A program made the position numbers and the translations under genes. Shown here piece by piece: positions 34,840 to 45,463 of a stretch of 64,000 nt of DNA (the first letter of the stretch is position 1; every line of letters begins with the position of its first letter). The notes under the pieces were generated by a model that made no database searches, was not told the origin of the DNA, and was given only the letters and a program-made list of their open reading frames with translations. The stretch covers positions 1,464,630 to 1,528,629 of the forward strand of contig NZ_CP083986.1 of the NCBI RefSeq assembly GCF_020172685.1. The letters are read 5' to 3'. Origin of the DNA: [Mycobacterium] nativiensis. Lineage in GTDB: Bacteria; Actinomycetota; Actinomycetes; Mycobacteriales; Mycobacteriaceae.

Positions 34840-36468
34840 ATGACAATTGATTCCACCACCGCGTTGCGAGTGGCCGCCCTGTCCGAATTGCCAGAGCGGG
34901 AACCCGTCGCCGCGAAAGTGGAAGGCGTGGACCTCGTCCTCGTACGCCGCGGGGATGACGTCTCGGTGCTTTACGGCCGCTGCGCTCACCGCGGGGCCCT
35001 GATGTCCGACGGACACATCGACGGGCAGCTTCTCGTCTGCGATGTGCACGGTTGGCGCTACGACATCGAAACCGGTGTCGCACCGGTCAATCCGGCTGTG
35101 GGACTGGCGAAGTTCCCGGCCTGGGTGTCCGGCGGAGCAGTCTACGTCGACCAATCCGCGGTGACGGCCTTCGCGCAGGCCAACCCCCAACTCTATGGCG
35201 ACGACGGCTACCAGGGCGCCTGGATCAAACCGGCGGACACACCCGAGGAACCGTTCGTCACCCAGATCCACGAACTGGCCAGGAACGGGCTGAGCAGGGT
35301 CGGCAAGCATGGAGCCACCGCGGCGATGGGCGTCCCGCGCACGGAGCTGCCCTCATGGGATTCGATCCAGCTGGTGACCGCGCAGCTGGCCCGGCTCCCG
35401 CTGCTCGACGACGAGCAGGTGAGCACCGAGACGGTGATCGGCCCGGGCGCCAAGCGGCCGCTAGTTCTCGATATCCCGCTGTTCGTCAGCGATATGAGCT
35501 TCGGCGCCTTGTCGCAGGAGGCCAAGACCGCACTGGCTGCCGGTGCGCAGCTTGCCGGAACCGGAATCTGCTCGGGTGAAGGAGGCATGCTTCCCGAAGA
35601 GCAGCAGGAGAATTCGCGGTACTTCTACGAACTTGCCTCGGGCAGATTCGGCTGGAGCCTCGAGCATCTCGACAAGGTCCAGGCCCTGCACTTCAAAGGC
35701 GGTCAGGGCGCCAAGACCGGCACCGGCGGCCACCTTCCCGGATCCAAGGTGGTGGGAAAGATCGCCGAAGTCCGTGGACTGGAACCAGGGACGGCCGCCA
35801 TCTCACCCGCGCGGTTCCCGGACTGGACATCGCTGGAGCCATTCAAGGACTGCGCCGCGCAGGTGCGCGAATTGTCCGGCGGAATCCCGGTCGGCTACAA
35901 GATGAGCGCGCAGCACATCGAGCGTGACATCGACGCCGCCCTGGAGATCGGCGTCGACTACCTCATCCTCGACGGACGCGGCGGTGGGACCGGTTCGGCA
36001 CCAACGATTTTCCGGGACAACATCTCGGTTCCGACCATCCCGGCATTGGCCCGGGCGCGGCGGCACCTGGACCGATGCCAGGCCGATCAGGTCACGCTGG
36101 CCATCACCGGCGGGATCCGCACCCCGGCCGACATGGTCAAGGCCCTGGCGCTGGGCGCCGACGCCATCGCGCTGTCCAACGCTGCGATCCAGGCCATCGG
36201 GTGTGTCGGTATGCGCGCCTGCCACACCAACGCCTGCCCGGTCGGCATCGCCACGCAGGACCCCCGACTGCGTGCCCGGCTTCCGGTCCAGCTCGCCGCC
36301 GAACGATTGGACCGATATCTGCGCTCGGTGGTCGATCTCATGGTGGTGCTCGCCCGGGCCTGCGGCCATGCGCGGCTCGCCGACTTCGCCCTTGACGACC
36401 TGGTGACATTCGACCGCGACTTCGCCTACCTCAGCGGAGTCCTCTACGCAGGAGTGATGCCGCTATGA
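34840..36468 (+). CDS. Rieske [2Fe-2S] domain fused to a glutamate-synthase-type FMN domain
   Basis: A 542-residue fusion. Residues 15-115 form a Rieske ferredoxin domain with complete ligands: Cys48-x-His50 and Cys67-x2-His70 (CAHRG and CDVHG). The remainder is a Glu_synthase FMN-barrel domain: FVSDMSFGALSQEAKTALA, GICSGEGGMLPEEQ, ALHFKGGQGAKTGTGGHLPG, LDGRGGGTGSAP and ACHTNACPVGIATQDP. No amidotransferase domain is present. The start is fixed by GGAGGG 4 bases before ATG. Its stop overlaps the next gene's start (ATGA). The Rieske domain may pass electrons to or from FMN. The reaction is unknown and I do not recall an M. tuberculosis counterpart here. Confidence 0.88.
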   Translation: MTIDSTTALRVAALSELPEREPVAAKVEGVDLVLVRRGDDVSVLYGRCAHRGALMSDGHIDGQLLVCDVHGWRYDIETGVAPVNPAVGLAKFPAWVSGGAVYVDQSAVTAFAQANPQLYGDDGYQGAWIKPADTPEEPFVTQIHELARNGLSRVGKHGATAAMGVPRTELPSWDSIQLVTAQLARLPLLDDEQVSTETVIGPGAKRPLVLDIPLFVSDMSFGALSQEAKTALAAGAQLAGTGICSGEGGMLPEEQQENSRYFYELASGRFGWSLEHLDKVQALHFKGGQGAKTGTGGHLPGSKVVGKIAEVRGLEPGTAAISPARFPDWTSLEPFKDCAAQVRELSGGIPVGYKMSAQHIERDIDAALEIGVDYLILDGRGGGTGSAPTIFRDNISVPTIPALARARRHLDRCQADQVTLAITGGIRTPADMVKALALGADAIALSNAAIQAIGCVGMRACHTNACPVGIATQDPRLRARLPVQLAAERLDRYLRSVVDLMVVLARACGHARLADFALDDLVTFDRDFAYLSGVLYAGVMPL

Positions 36469-38438
36469 CAATGCAGAACAACGCACCGACCGAGCCCGGA
36501 GACCAGGGCCTGGACTGGCACAAAGCCGCCGATGTCGGCCAACTCGACGAGGGGCAGGTGGCCACCTGCCCGGCCGGACTCAAGACCGTCGCGCTGACCA
36601 AGCTGCACGGCCGGTACGGCGCCGTCGACAACCGCTGCCCGCATCAGGGCGGCCCGCTGGGGCAGGGGACCCTGGAGAACGATCAAATCCGCTGCCCCTG
36701 GCACGGATTCGACTTCGACCCATTCACCGGTGAGGCCGCCGGCGGGCCTGATTTCAACGTTGCGACGTACCCGGTCGAAGAGCGTGAGGACGGCATCTAC
36801 GTCGGGATACCACCGTGCGGGCCGGTGCGCCGCACCGTCAGCGACGTCCTGGTCGAGACGATGACCAACTGGGGTGTGGACACGGTGTTCGGCATGGTCG
36901 GCCATTCCAATCTGGGTTTCGCCGAAGCCCTGCACCGCGCCGAAACCGCCGGAAAAATGCGGTACTTCGGGATCCGCCATGAGGGGGCGGCGTCATTCGC
37001 CGCCGCCGCGTACGGCAAGCTCACCGGCCGGCCCGCCGCCTGCTTCGGCATCGCCGGGCCGGGCTCGACGAACCTGCTGACCGGCCTCTATGACGCGAAG
37101 TCCGACCGTGCCCCGGTGCTGGCGATATCCGGAAACGTCGAATCGGCGGTGGCAGGCAAGGGTGCGTTTCAAGACATCGACCTGCTGGCGGCGTTCGCCG
37201 ATGTCGCGGTGTATTCGGCCATGGTGCGGGCCAACTCCGACCACGCCGAGTTGATGACGCTGGCGGTCAAGCACGCGATCCTGGAACGCGGCGTCGGCCA
37301 TGTGGTGCTGCCCGATGAGGTGCAGGTGCTCGACGCCGACGACCAGAAGGCCTCCGGACCCGAGGGCCGGATGCCCGACCTGCGGGTGGCGCCGCCGGCG
37401 GCACCGTTGGCGCAGGCGCTCGAGCGGATCGAATCCGCGACCCGGCCCGTGGTGATCGTCGGGGCCGGAGCGAAGTTCGACATGCCGGCCATAGTCGAAC
37501 TCGCTGAACGTCTACAAGCCCCGGTGTTGACCACCTTCAAAGCCAAGGGGCAGATCGCCGATGAGCACCCCTTGGCCTGCGGTGCTCTGGGGCGCTCCGG
37601 CACGCCGGTGGCGTCCTGGATGATGAACAAGGCCGACCTGCTGGTGGTGTTCGGCGCGTCCTTCTCCAATCACACCGGCATTTCGCCTTACAAGCCCGTC
37701 ATCCAAATTGACACCGACCCGCTGGCACTGGGCCGATTCGGCCCGGTGACCGTCCCGGTGCTCGGTGACACCGGCGTGACATGTTCGGCTCTGCTGCAAG
37801 GCCTGCGCCGCAACCCGGCGTTGGCCGACCAACGCGGCGAAGTGGCCGAACGCTGGGCTGTCTGGCGCGCCGAAAAGGCCCGTCGGGCAGCGAAACGTCC
37901 CACCGGAGGGGTTGCGCCGGCGACCATATTCCAAGAGCTCAGCCGGCTGGTCCCGGCGGACGCCGTGGTGACTGTCGACGTGGGTAATCACGCCTACTCG
38001 TTCGGCCGGTATTTCGAGACCAAGCAGCAGGCCGTCCTGATGTCGGGTTATCTCGGGTCGATCGGCTTCGGGTTCCCCGCGGCGATGGGAGCCTGGGCTG
38101 CGGCCCCGGATCGGGCGATCGTCGCCGTGACCGGGGACGGCGGATTCGGCCAGTATCTCGCCGAGTTCACCACGGCGGTCAAGTACGGCATGAAGATCAC
38201 CCACGTTCTGCTCAACAACGGCGAACTCGGAAAGATCAGCCAGGAACAGCGGGGCTCGGAATACGAAGTCTGGCAAACATCGCTCAACAACCCTGATTTC
38301 GCCGCCTACGCGCGGGATTGCGGCGGCTACGGCCGGCGGGTGACCGACCCCGCCGAGTTGAGCTCGGCTATTGCAGAAGCCCTCGACCATCCCGGGCCTG
38401 CTCTGGTCGAGGTGCTCACCGATCCACGTTCCTACTAG
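36465..38438 (+). CDS. Rieske [2Fe-2S] domain fused to a ThDP-dependent (pyruvate oxidase/acetolactate synthase-like) enzyme
   Basis: A 657-residue fusion. The N-terminal Rieske domain (about 20-115) has Cys58-x-His60 and Cys77-x2-His80 (CPHQG, CPWHG). From about residue 122 a full ThDP enzyme follows: catalytic-type Glu173 in IRHEGAASFAAAAYGKLTG, FGIAGPGSTNLLTGLYDAK, GAFQDIDLL, a central domain (RPVVIVGAGAKFDMP), and the ThDP/Mg2+ motif from GDG at 557 to NN at 584. The pattern is closest to PoxB-type oxidases, which decarboxylate a 2-oxoacid. Tight coupling to a second Rieske fusion suggests the two act together in one redox process. Substrate unknown. Confidence 0.88.
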   Translation: MTMQNNAPTEPGDQGLDWHKAADVGQLDEGQVATCPAGLKTVALTKLHGRYGAVDNRCPHQGGPLGQGTLENDQIRCPWHGFDFDPFTGEAAGGPDFNVATYPVEEREDGIYVGIPPCGPVRRTVSDVLVETMTNWGVDTVFGMVGHSNLGFAEALHRAETAGKMRYFGIRHEGAASFAAAAYGKLTGRPAACFGIAGPGSTNLLTGLYDAKSDRAPVLAISGNVESAVAGKGAFQDIDLLAAFADVAVYSAMVRANSDHAELMTLAVKHAILERGVGHVVLPDEVQVLDADDQKASGPEGRMPDLRVAPPAAPLAQALERIESATRPVVIVGAGAKFDMPAIVELAERLQAPVLTTFKAKGQIADEHPLACGALGRSGTPVASWMMNKADLLVVFGASFSNHTGISPYKPVIQIDTDPLALGRFGPVTVPVLGDTGVTCSALLQGLRRNPALADQRGEVAERWAVWRAEKARRAAKRPTGGVAPATIFQELSRLVPADAVVTVDVGNHAYSFGRYFETKQQAVLMSGYLGSIGFGFPAAMGAWAAAPDRAIVAVTGDGGFGQYLAEFTTAVKYGMKITHVLLNNGELGKISQEQRGSEYEVWQTSLNNPDFAAYARDCGGYGRRVTDPAELSSAIAEALDHPGPALVEVLTDPRSY

Positions 38439-38486
38439 GCCGGCACCGGGCTGTGCTCCCGATCGCAGACCGTGCACAGTAGACCG

Positions 38487-39305
38487 ATGCACCCGCATCC
38501 GCGCACCGGCCAGCCGTTCGAGTCACCGGTGCCGCCCGGCTCCGGATGGCCGGGGGAGCCGGCCACCCCGGCCACCCCGCAGGCCGCCGACGCCGCCCGG
38601 GTGGCCCGGCTGGCCGAGCAGGCCGAGTCGATCCCGGAGTTGAATGCGCTGATCAGCGTCTGCCGGGCCTGCCCGCGCCTGGTCACCTGGCGTGAAGAGG
38701 TCGCAGTGATCAAGCGGAAGTCCTTTGCCGACCAGCCCTATTGGGGCCGGCCGGTGCCTGGCTGGGGATCGGCGACGCCGCGCATCCTGATCGTCGGGTT
38801 GGCCCCGGCGGCCAACGGCGCCAACCGGACCGGGCGCATGTTCACCGGTGACCGCTCCGGAGACCAGCTGTACGCCGCATTGCACCGGGCCGGTCTGATC
38901 AACCAGCCGACCAGTGTCGACGCGGCGGACGGACTGCATACCAACGACATTCGGATCGTCGCCCCGGTGCGGTGCGCACCGCCGGACAACAAGCCGACAA
39001 CGGTCGAGCGCAACACCTGCGCGCCGTGGCTGGATGCCGAATGGCGGCTGCTGGCCCCACATGTGCGGGTGATGGTGGCGCTCGGCGGCTTCGCCTGGCA
39101 GGTCGCGTTGCGGATGGCGGCCGATGCGGTGCCCAAACCGAAACCGAAGTTCGGCCACGGGGCAGTCGCCGAACTCGGCCCGGACCTACGGCTGATCGGC
39201 TGTTATCACCCCAGCCAGCAGAATATGTTCACCGGCCGGCTGACCCCGGCGATGCTCGACGACATCTTCGGCCAGGCCGCGGCGCTGGCGGGACTATCCG
39301 GCTGA
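38487..39305 (+). CDS. udgB: UdgB, family 5 uracil-DNA glycosylase
   Basis: DNA-repair enzyme removing uracil and some other deaminated bases, about 272 residues. Four Fe-S cluster Cys are expected in the family: [12 protein letters not shown] near residue 60 supplies the first pair, and later Cys ([24 protein letters not shown]) the second. Motif 1 is [23 protein letters not shown], with the family 5 Gly-Leu-Ala-Pro-Ala pattern, and motif 2 is [21 protein letters not shown] at 38487 is used; GTG at 38472 would add five residues. It corresponds to Rv1259. Confidence 0.92.
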   Translation: MHPHPRTGQPFESPVPPGSGWPGEPATPATPQAADAARVARLAEQAESIPELNALISVCRACPRLVTWREEVAVIKRKSFADQPYWGRPVPGWGSATPRILIVGLAPAANGANRTGRMFTGDRSGDQLYAALHRAGLINQPTSVDAADGLHTNDIRIVAPVRCAPPDNKPTTVERNTCAPWLDAEWRLLAPHVRVMVALGGFAWQVALRMAADAVPKPKPKFGHGAVAELGPDLRLIGCYHPSQQNMFTGRLTPAMLDDIFGQAAALAGLSG

Positions 39306-39311
39306 GACGCG

Positions 39312-40358
39312 GTGTTGACTAGCAGCGTGCGCCTTTCCGTACTTGATCTCGTCCCGGTCCGTACCGACCAGTCCACCGCCGACGCGTTGGCGGCCACGGT
39401 TCGGCTGGCCCAGGCCGCCGACCGGCTCGGCTTCACCCGGTATTGGGTGGCCGAGCACCACAACATGCCGTCGGTCGGGGCCACCAGCCCGCCGGTGTTG
39501 ATCGCCTACCTGGCCGCGCAGACGTCCCGGGTGCGGCTCGGTTCCGGCGGGGTGATGCTGCCCAACCACGCACCGCTGGCGGTGGCCGAGCAGTTCGCGT
39601 TGCTGGAGGCCGCCGCCCCGGGCCGAATCGACCTGGGTATCGGCCGGGCACCCGGATCGGATCCGGTCACCTCGGTGATGCTGCGTTCGGGCCGCGACGA
39701 CCGTGATATCGAGAACTTCCCCGACTACCTCGACCATGTCCGGGCGATGATGAGCGGCCACGGCGTGCAGGTCCAACTGCGCGACGGCGACTACCTGCTC
39801 AAGGCCACCCCGGCCGCCGCGACCGAGCCCAGGCTGTGGCTGCTCGGGTCGAGCATGTACTCGGCGCGGCTGGCGGCCGCCAAGGGCCTGCCGTATGTGT
39901 TCGCGCACCATTTCTCCGGCCAGGGCACCGAGGAGGCGCTGGCCACCTACCGGGCGGATTTCGTGCCGAGTGCACTGTGCGCCGAGCCGACGACCTTCCT
40001 GACTGTCAACGCGGCGGTCGCCGAAACCCGCGACGAGGCAATGGCTTTGATGCTGCCGAACCTGCAGATGATGGCCAGGCTGCGCACCGGTCGGCCGCTG
40101 GGTGCCGTCGAACTGGTCGAGGACGCCCAGGTGGCTCAGGTGTCCGACGCCGAACAACGGATCATCGACAGCGGGCTGCGACGCGCGGTCGTCGGGGCCC
40201 CGGCGGAGGCCGCCGACCAGATCAAGGCACTGGCAGCACATTTCGACGTCGACGAGGTCATGGTCAATCCGGTGGCCTCCGCCCGGCGCGGCACCGATCC
40301 GGCCACCGCGCCCGGGCGCGAGCAGACCCTGGAACTGCTCGCCAAGGAACTTTTCTAA
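39312..40358 (+). CDS. LLM-class flavin-dependent oxidoreductase (MsnO8-like)
   Basis: Luciferase-like monooxygenase of 348 residues (or 343 if the GTG at 39327 is the start, giving the more typical [12 protein letters not shown]). Hallmarks include [52 protein letters not shown] and [13 protein letters not shown]. Whether it uses FMN or F420 cannot be read here. It starts 7 bases after udgB and is probably co-transcribed. The 3' end overlaps the convergent PGRS-protease gene by four bases. Confidence 0.88.
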   Translation: MLTSSVRLSVLDLVPVRTDQSTADALAATVRLAQAADRLGFTRYWVAEHHNMPSVGATSPPVLIAYLAAQTSRVRLGSGGVMLPNHAPLAVAEQFALLEAAAPGRIDLGIGRAPGSDPVTSVMLRSGRDDRDIENFPDYLDHVRAMMSGHGVQVQLRDGDYLLKATPAAATEPRLWLLGSSMYSARLAAAKGLPYVFAHHFSGQGTEEALATYRADFVPSALCAEPTTFLTVNAAVAETRDEAMALMLPNLQMMARLRTGRPLGAVELVEDAQVAQVSDAEQRIIDSGLRRAVVGAPAEAADQIKALAAHFDVDEVMVNPVASARRGTDPATAPGREQTLELLAKELF

Positions 40359-43300
40359 CTGCTGAAGACCGTCGACCCGAAACCGCTGGGGCGGTAGTCG
40401 ATGTAGATCGGGCTGTCCGCGAACGGCCAGTACCCGGAGTTCATCGACGTGCTCGACCACACCCACGGGCTGTTGGTCGCGGTCGTGGTGAAGGAGTACA
40501 GCAGCGTCTGGCCGTCGGCGGTGTACACCGAGATCTCGGTGCCGACCGGCACGTGAGAACCGATCCCGGCGCTGGGGAACAGCCACTGCGGGACGCTGCC
40601 CAACATGCCGCCGGAGTCGATCGAGGTGGAGACCGCCACCGGAGCGCCACCGTTGATCGACACCATGGTGTCGACGAACGGCGAACCGGGAACGGAGATG
40701 TCCGGGGTCAGGGTGTTGGGGCCGAACACCACTTCGCCGCGGGTCTCGTCGATCAGCACGCCCTGGTTGAGTGCGCCCGGCAGCGCCGAGATGATCGTCG
40801 AGGTTCCAGTGAAGCCGTTGTTCGGCCCGATACCGAGCACGCCGACGATGCCGTACTGGTTGAAGTACTGCGTCATCATGGCGTTCGATGCCGGGTCGAC
40901 GATATTGACCGCGGTGGGATCGGTGATCAGGTTCCCGGTGCAGACGGTCGCGCTGTTGCAGAAGCCGACCGTGGTGTCGTAGGTGTGGTAGCTGTAGCTG
41001 TTCCCGTTCAGGCCGGCGTAGCTCGCGCTGCCGGAAAAGACCGACTGGCCGAGGCCCGTGCTGCTGCCCAGCAGCGTCAGCCCGGTGGAGCCGGTGTCGA
41101 TCTGTACGGCCACCGGGGGACCGCCGTTGATCGAGATGTAGACGATCGGGCTTATCCCGCCGCTTTGCATGTACAGCGGGATGGTGGCGTTGACCGGGCC
41201 CTCCGGGCCGCCGATGGCCCCATTGCCGGCCGCCCCCGAACCGGTGCCGCCGGCGCCCCCGGCGCCGTTGGCACCGTTGCTGCCGACCGTCCCGCCGTGG
41301 CCACCCACGCCGCCGTCGCCGCCGTCGCCGCCGCGGGCGCCGGCACCGCCCGGGGCGATGCTGCCCGCAGCCCCACCGGCGCCGCCGTCACCGGCCGCCC
41401 CGCCGTGGACGTTCGTCGACGCCAGGGTGGCGGTTCCACCGTTGCCGCCGTCACCGCCGTGACCGCCCGCACCGGCGTTGCCGCCGGCACCGACGCCGGC
41501 ACCCGAACCGCCTGCCCCGCCGGCTCCGGCGTTGCCACCGGCCCCACCCGAGCCGCCGTTGCCGCCACTGGAGCCCTGCGAGTAGTAGCTGCCGGTGGCG
41601 TTCCCGCCGTGGGCGCCGTTGCCGCCCACGCCGCCGTTTCCGCCGGTGCCGCCGTTGAATCCGGCAGCGCCGGCGCCGCCGACGCCGCCGGCTCCCGCGG
41701 CACCGCCGGTGCCGCCGTTACCGCCGATCCCGACCGGCGCCGCGTTGATCCCCGGCTGTGCGTAGGCGCCGCTGCCGGGGGCGCCGCCGTCCCCGGCCGC
41801 TCCGCCGGTGCCGCCGTTGCCGCCGGTACCACCGGCACTGCCGACCCCGGTGCCGCCGATACCACCGCCGCCGCCGGTGCCGCCGTTACCGCCGTCGCCG
41901 CCGTCGCCGTTGGTACCGAAGCGGCCGTGCTCGCCCAGGGCAGCGTTGCCCTGGTAGGCCGATCCGGCGGCTCCGCCTTGGCCGCCCGCACCGCCGCTGC
42001 CACCGTCGAAGCCGCTGCCGGCGCCCGCGGCCCCGTGGTCGCCGAGCCCGCCGTTGCCGCCCTTACCGCCGGCCCCGCCGTCGCCGCCGCTGCCGTATTG
42101 CACATTGTTGGCCACGTCCAGGGTGGCGATGCCGTTACCGCCGCCGTTTCCGCCGGCCCCGCCCTTACCGCCGGCGCCGCCGTTGCCGGTGTTGGCGCCG
42201 TGCGCGCTGACGCTGCTGCCGCCGGCCCCGCCGGCCCCGCCCTGCCCACCGTTGCCGCCGCTGCCGGGCAGGGTGGCGCTGGGGGGCAGTGCCGATTGGT
42301 CCAGGCCGCGACCACCGTTTCCGGCTGCGCCGCCGGCCCCGCCGGCTCCGCCGTTGCCGTCGCCCAGCGAGCTGCCGCCCTTGCCGCCGGCGCCGCCGTT
42401 GCCACCGTTGCCGGCGTTGCCGCCGTTGAGGCCGGCGACGCCGTTTGCGCCCGTCGTGCCCGCGCCGCCGTTGCCGCCGTTGCCGCCGTTGCCGTGCAGG
42501 GCGCCGGTTCCGCCGTCGCCGCCCTTGCCGCCGTCAGCGCCTGCGGTGGTTGCGCTGTACCCGTTGCCGCCGTTGCCGCCGTCGCCGGCGTGGCCGGTCG
42601 GAGCTGCCCCAGTTGCTCCGGTGGCTCCGCTGGTCGAGCCGGCCCCGCCGGCCCCGCCTTGGCCGCCGGCACCCACCGTGCCGCCGTTACCGCCGTTACC
42701 GCCGTTGATTTGGGCGGCGCTGCCGTTGCTGCCGTTGCCGCCGTTGCCGGGATCACCACCGGTTCCGCCGGTGCCGCCTGTTCCGCCCGCGCCCTGCAGG
42801 CCCGCCGCACCGTGGGCAGCGGTGCCGCCCGCACCACCGGCGCCGCCGACGCCGCCGGTCCCGCCGGCGCCACCGTTGCCGCCGTTACTGCCGTTGCCGC
42901 CGGCGACACTGCTGTTGGCGCCGGCCGATCCGCTGCCCCCGGTCCCTCCGGTGCCGCCGATGCCGCCGGTGCCACCGTTGCCGGCATCGCCACTGAGGGT
43001 TCCGCCCGCACCGCCGCTGCCACCGGTCCCACCGGCTCCGCCGATCCCGCCAGTACCTCCGGCGGTACCGGTCCCAGACGCATTGCTGCCGTGGACACCG
43101 AGCCCGCCCGCTCCGCCGGCGCCGCCGTGGCCGCCGTCGCCGTACACGCCGCCGTTGCCGCCGTTACCGCCGGTGCCGCCGGTGCCGGCGGCTCCGCTGG
43201 TGGCGGCAAAGCCCGCCCCGCCGTCGCCGCCGTTGCCGCCGCTGCGCCCGGCCAGCCCGGCCGCTCCGGCGGCACCATCGGTGCCGCTGCCGGCCAGGCC

Positions 43301-44428
43301 CCCGGTCCCGGCGTTGCCGCCGGCCCCGCCCGCTCCTGCTGCACCCGCGTTACCGCCGTTGCCGCCGGCCCCGCCGTCGGGGTGGGCGGCCGTGCCGGCT
43401 GCCCCGACTCCGCCGGTGCCGCCTACGCCGGCAGCGCCGCCTTGTCCGCCCGCGCCGCCATTGCCGTTGGCGCCCGCGGCGCCGTGGCCTGAGGCGCCGC
43501 CGGCTCCACCGTTTCCGCCATGGCCGCCGGTTCCGCCGTATCCGCCGTCGGTCGCGTTGCCCCCGGTGCCGTTATTGACGGCGAAATCTCCGGCGTGGCC
43601 GTCGGTGCCGGACCCGCCTGCGCCGCCTGTCCCGCCGGCCCCGCCGTTGCCGCCTCGGCCGCCTTCCCCATATTGCGCCGACAGGCTCGCCCCGCCGGCG
43701 CCGCCGATGCCGCCCGTGCCGCCGGCTGTGCCCACGGCCCCGGCCGCACCCGCATAGCCCACTCCACCGTCACCACCGGCGCCACCGTTGCCGAAGAACC
43801 AGGCCACGGCGTCGCCTCCGGCTCCGCCGGCGCCACCGACACCGCCGGACAGGGCTGCGCCACCGATGCCGCCGGCCCCACCGTTGCCCATGAACCAGCC
43901 GCCGTCACCGCCGACCCCGCCCGCCGCACCGGCACCGCCGTCACCGCCGGCCCCGCCGTCGCCGAACATCCCGGCCGCCCCGCCGCTACCGCCGATGGCC
44001 CCGTCCAGGGTCTGGTTGTAACCGTCGCCGCCGTCACCGAGCCACAGGCCGCCGGCGCCGCCGTTGGGGTTCTCGAGGGTCCCGTCGACGCCATTGCCGA
44101 TGAAGATCTGGCCCGCCGGGGCGAACTGGTTGATGGCGCCGTTGACCATCTCGCCGAAGGGGCTGGTGATCCAGGCCTGGGCCTGGGCGTGCAACGCGGT
44201 ATAGAGATCGAAGCCGAACGGGTCCGTGTCGACGGCCATGCCCGCGGTCGGGGTGAACAGCTCGATCAGCCAGTCCAGGTCCATCGAGTCGGCCTGCGCC
44301 GGTGCGGCCGCAAGCGGGCTCAAACCGAAGGCTCCGATGGTCCCGGCGGCCAGGAAGGCCCCGACCGCTGTGCGTGCCCCGCGCCGTCGGGCCTGCTGCG
44401 GATTGCGTCGTAGGCCCATGGCCCTCAC
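40355..44428 (-). CDS. Signal-peptide PGRS protein with a C-terminal PecA-like aspartic protease domain
   Basis: Exported 1357-residue protein. The N-terminus is a Sec-type signal ([16 protein letters not shown]..., ending near APAQA/DS), not a PE domain: the PE hallmark and helices are absent. A linker ([44 protein letters not shown]) leads into about 950 residues of GGxGG repeats. The last 285 residues form a pepsin-like protease: first catalytic Asp in [14 protein letters not shown], second in [13 protein letters not shown], with [14 protein letters not shown] between. This domain resembles PecA (PE_PGRS35), which cleaves PE proteins at the mycobacterial surface. GTG at 44428 or ATG at 44419 could start it. 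Confidence 0.85.
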   Translation of the reverse strand: MRAMGLRRNPQQARRRGARTAVGAFLAAGTIGAFGLSPLAAAPAQADSMDLDWLIELFTPTAGMAVDTDPFGFDLYTALHAQAQAWITSPFGEMVNGAINQFAPAGQIFIGNGVDGTLENPNGGAGGLWLGDGGDGYNQTLDGAIGGSGGAAGMFGDGGAGGDGGAGAAGGVGGDGGWFMGNGGAGGIGGAALSGGVGGAGGAGGDAVAWFFGNGGAGGDGGVGYAGAAGAVGTAGGTGGIGGAGGASLSAQYGEGGRGGNGGAGGTGGAGGSGTDGHAGDFAVNNGTGGNATDGGYGGTGGHGGNGGAGGASGHGAAGANGNGGAGGQGGAAGVGGTGGVGAAGTAAHPDGGAGGNGGNAGAAGAGGAGGNAGTGGLAGSGTDGAAGAAGLAGRSGGNGGDGGAGFAATSGAAGTGGTGGNGGNGGVYGDGGHGGAGGAGGLGVHGSNASGTGTAGGTGGIGGAGGTGGSGGAGGTLSGDAGNGGTGGIGGTGGTGGSGSAGANSSVAGGNGSNGGNGGAGGTGGVGGAGGAGGTAAHGAAGLQGAGGTGGTGGTGGDPGNGGNGSNGSAAQINGGNGGNGGTVGAGGQGGAGGAGSTSGATGATGAAPTGHAGDGGNGGNGYSATTAGADGGKGGDGGTGALHGNGGNGGNGGAGTTGANGVAGLNGGNAGNGGNGGAGGKGGSSLGDGNGGAGGAGGAAGNGGRGLDQSALPPSATLPGSGGNGGQGGAGGAGGSSVSAHGANTGNGGAGGKGGAGGNGGGNGIATLDVANNVQYGSGGDGGAGGKGGNGGLGDHGAAGAGSGFDGGSGGAGGQGGAAGSAYQGNAALGEHGRFGTNGDGGDGGNGGTGGGGGIGGTGVGSAGGTGGNGGTGGAAGDGGAPGSGAYAQPGINAAPVGIGGNGGTGGAAGAGGVGGAGAAGFNGGTGGNGGVGGNGAHGGNATGSYYSQGSSGGNGGSGGAGGNAGAGGAGGSGAGVGAGGNAGAGGHGGDGGNGGTATLASTNVHGGAAGDGGAGGAAGSIAPGGAGARGGDGGDGGVGGHGGTVGSNGANGAGGAGGTGSGAAGNGAIGGPEGPVNATIPLYMQSGGISPIVYISINGGPPVAVQIDTGSTGLTLLGSSTGLGQSVFSGSASYAGLNGNSYSYHTYDTTVGFCNSATVCTGNLITDPTAVNIVDPASNAMMTQYFNQYGIVGVLGIGPNNGFTGTSTIISALPGALNQGVLIDETRGEVVFGPNTLTPDISVPGSPFVDTMVSINGGAPVAVSTSIDSGGMLGSVPQWLFPSAGIGSHVPVGTEISVYTADGQTLLYSFTTTATNSPWVWSSTSMNSGYWPFADSPIYIDYRPSGFGSTVFSS
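41205..44075 (-). repeat. PGRS (GGA-GGN) low-complexity repeat array
   Basis: About 2.9 kb of imperfect GGxGGxGG-coding repeats (gcc gcc gtt type triplets on the plus strand). It lies wholly within the PGRS-protease gene and is the source of very long antisense open frames. Such arrays vary in length between strains and are prone to assembly error. Confidence 0.9.
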
Positions 44429-44553
44429 CTGTCCCCATCGAGGGCGAACCCCTGCCGGCGCACGCTTAACGGCGTGCGATCACCGCCAAAGTACTACCTT
44501 AGTGTTCCCTGAGCAACGGACATCGAGGGCTAACGAGAAGGAAACGTTGCCGA

Positions 44554-45012
44554 TTAAGTGGACGGCGTCGGCGTGATTACCACGATCGGGATGGACCGGG
44601 TGGTGCGTCGCTGGTAGGCCTCGTAGCGATTGGCATTGTTGGCGTTGACGATCCGCCACAGCCGGGCATAGTCAGGATCATCGGGCAGCACCGGCCGGGC
44701 GGTGGCGCCGAACCGTGTGGGTCCGACATTGATCTGGACGTCCGGGTGCGCCTTCAGGTTGTGGTACCAGCCGGGGGAGCGGGGTGCGCCGCCCATCGAC
44801 GCCACGAGCAGGTAAGTGTCCCCGTCGCGGGCATAGGTCAACGTCGATACCCGGGCCGCGCCGGTCTTGGCGCCGACGGTGTGCAGCAGCAGGCTGGGCG
44901 GCAAGCCCGGAAGCCGGTGTCCGATCCGTCCGTTGGTGCTCTGGTACAGCGTGTCGTGCAGCCGCAGCAGGCGCCCGCCGACCTGTCGTTCGACCCAGCT
45001 GGAAATGTCCAT
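44554..45012 (-). CDS. Deazaflavin (F420)-dependent nitroreductase family protein (Rv1261c-like)
   Basis: A 152-residue DDN-type split-barrel protein. Family segments are visible: LHTVGAKTGAARVSTLTYARDGDTYLLVASMGG, WYHNLKAHPDVQINVG (the WYHNLxAxP motif) and a C-terminal RRTTRSIPIVVITP. Related proteins use reduced F420; one activates the drug pretomanid. ATG at 45012 is just 4 bases after the stop of the HIT gene, so the two are one transcript. A 125-base gap without a gene separates it from the PGRS-protease start. Confidence 0.88.
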   Translation of the reverse strand: MDISSWVERQVGGRLLRLHDTLYQSTNGRIGHRLPGLPPSLLLHTVGAKTGAARVSTLTYARDGDTYLLVASMGGAPRSPGWYHNLKAHPDVQINVGPTRFGATARPVLPDDPDYARLWRIVNANNANRYEAYQRRTTRSIPIVVITPTPST

Positions 45013-45016
45013 GACC

Positions 45017-45454
45017 TCAGTCTGACTGCGGGGTGTCACTGTCCGCCAGGGCGGCCCGCAGCACTTCCCCGGTGCGCTCCCGGTCCGGGTCGCGCCGCAA
45101 CACCATGCCCTTGGCGAATGCCAGCTTGTCGCCGCTGCGGCGCGGCACCACGTGCAGGTGGATGTGGAACACACTCTGGAAGGCGGCCCGGCCGTCGTTG
45201 ATCGCCAGGTTGTTGCCGTCGGCGTGCAGTCCGGATTCGCGGGCCGCCTGGGCGATCCGCTGCCCGACCGCGAGCATGCCCGCCAGGGTGGCGGCCGGCG
45301 TATCGGTCAGGTCGACGGTGTGTTGCTTGGGGACCACCAGGGTGTGGCCGCGGGTGAACGGCCGGATGTCGAGGAATGCCAGATACTCGTCGTCCTCGTA
45401 AACCCGCACGGCCGGGGCGTCGCCGGCGACGATGGCACAGAACACGCACGACAT
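45017..45454 (-). CDS. HIT-family nucleotide hydrolase (Rv1262c-like)
   Basis: A 145-residue histidine-triad protein. The triad HIHLHVVPRR is intact, preceded by the N-terminal Cys pair CVFCAI and PFTRGHTLVVPKQH. Such proteins hydrolyse nucleotide-phosphoramidates or dinucleotides. It is followed after 4 bases by the DDN-like gene and preceded by the aminotransferase 9 bases upstream, so the three minus-strand genes probably form an operon. Confidence 0.92.
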   Translation of the reverse strand: MSCVFCAIVAGDAPAVRVYEDDEYLAFLDIRPFTRGHTLVVPKQHTVDLTDTPAATLAGMLAVGQRIAQAARESGLHADGNNLAINDGRAAFQSVFHIHLHVVPRRSGDKLAFAKGMVLRRDPDRERTGEVLRAALADSDTPQSD

Positions 45455-45463
45455 TCCGCCACG

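Noticed and set aside
39836..43492. 1218-codon open frame on the plus strand
   Set aside because: Starts inside the LLM oxidoreductase in another frame and then runs antisense through the PGRS repeat; the sequence is Ala/Gly/Val/Thr low complexity without domains.
42054..43757. 567-codon proline-rich open frame on the plus strand
   Set aside because: It is the complement of GGA-GGN repeats, giving PPLPPxPP runs; not a real proline-rich protein.
41205..44075. CRISPR-like or satellite repeat array
   Set aside because: The periodicity follows codons of a glycine-rich protein, with no constant repeat/spacer units and no cas genes.
40355..44428. Annotation as PE_PGRS
   Set aside because: The N-terminus is a basic-hydrophobic signal sequence; no PE-domain helices or Pro-Glu motif are seen.
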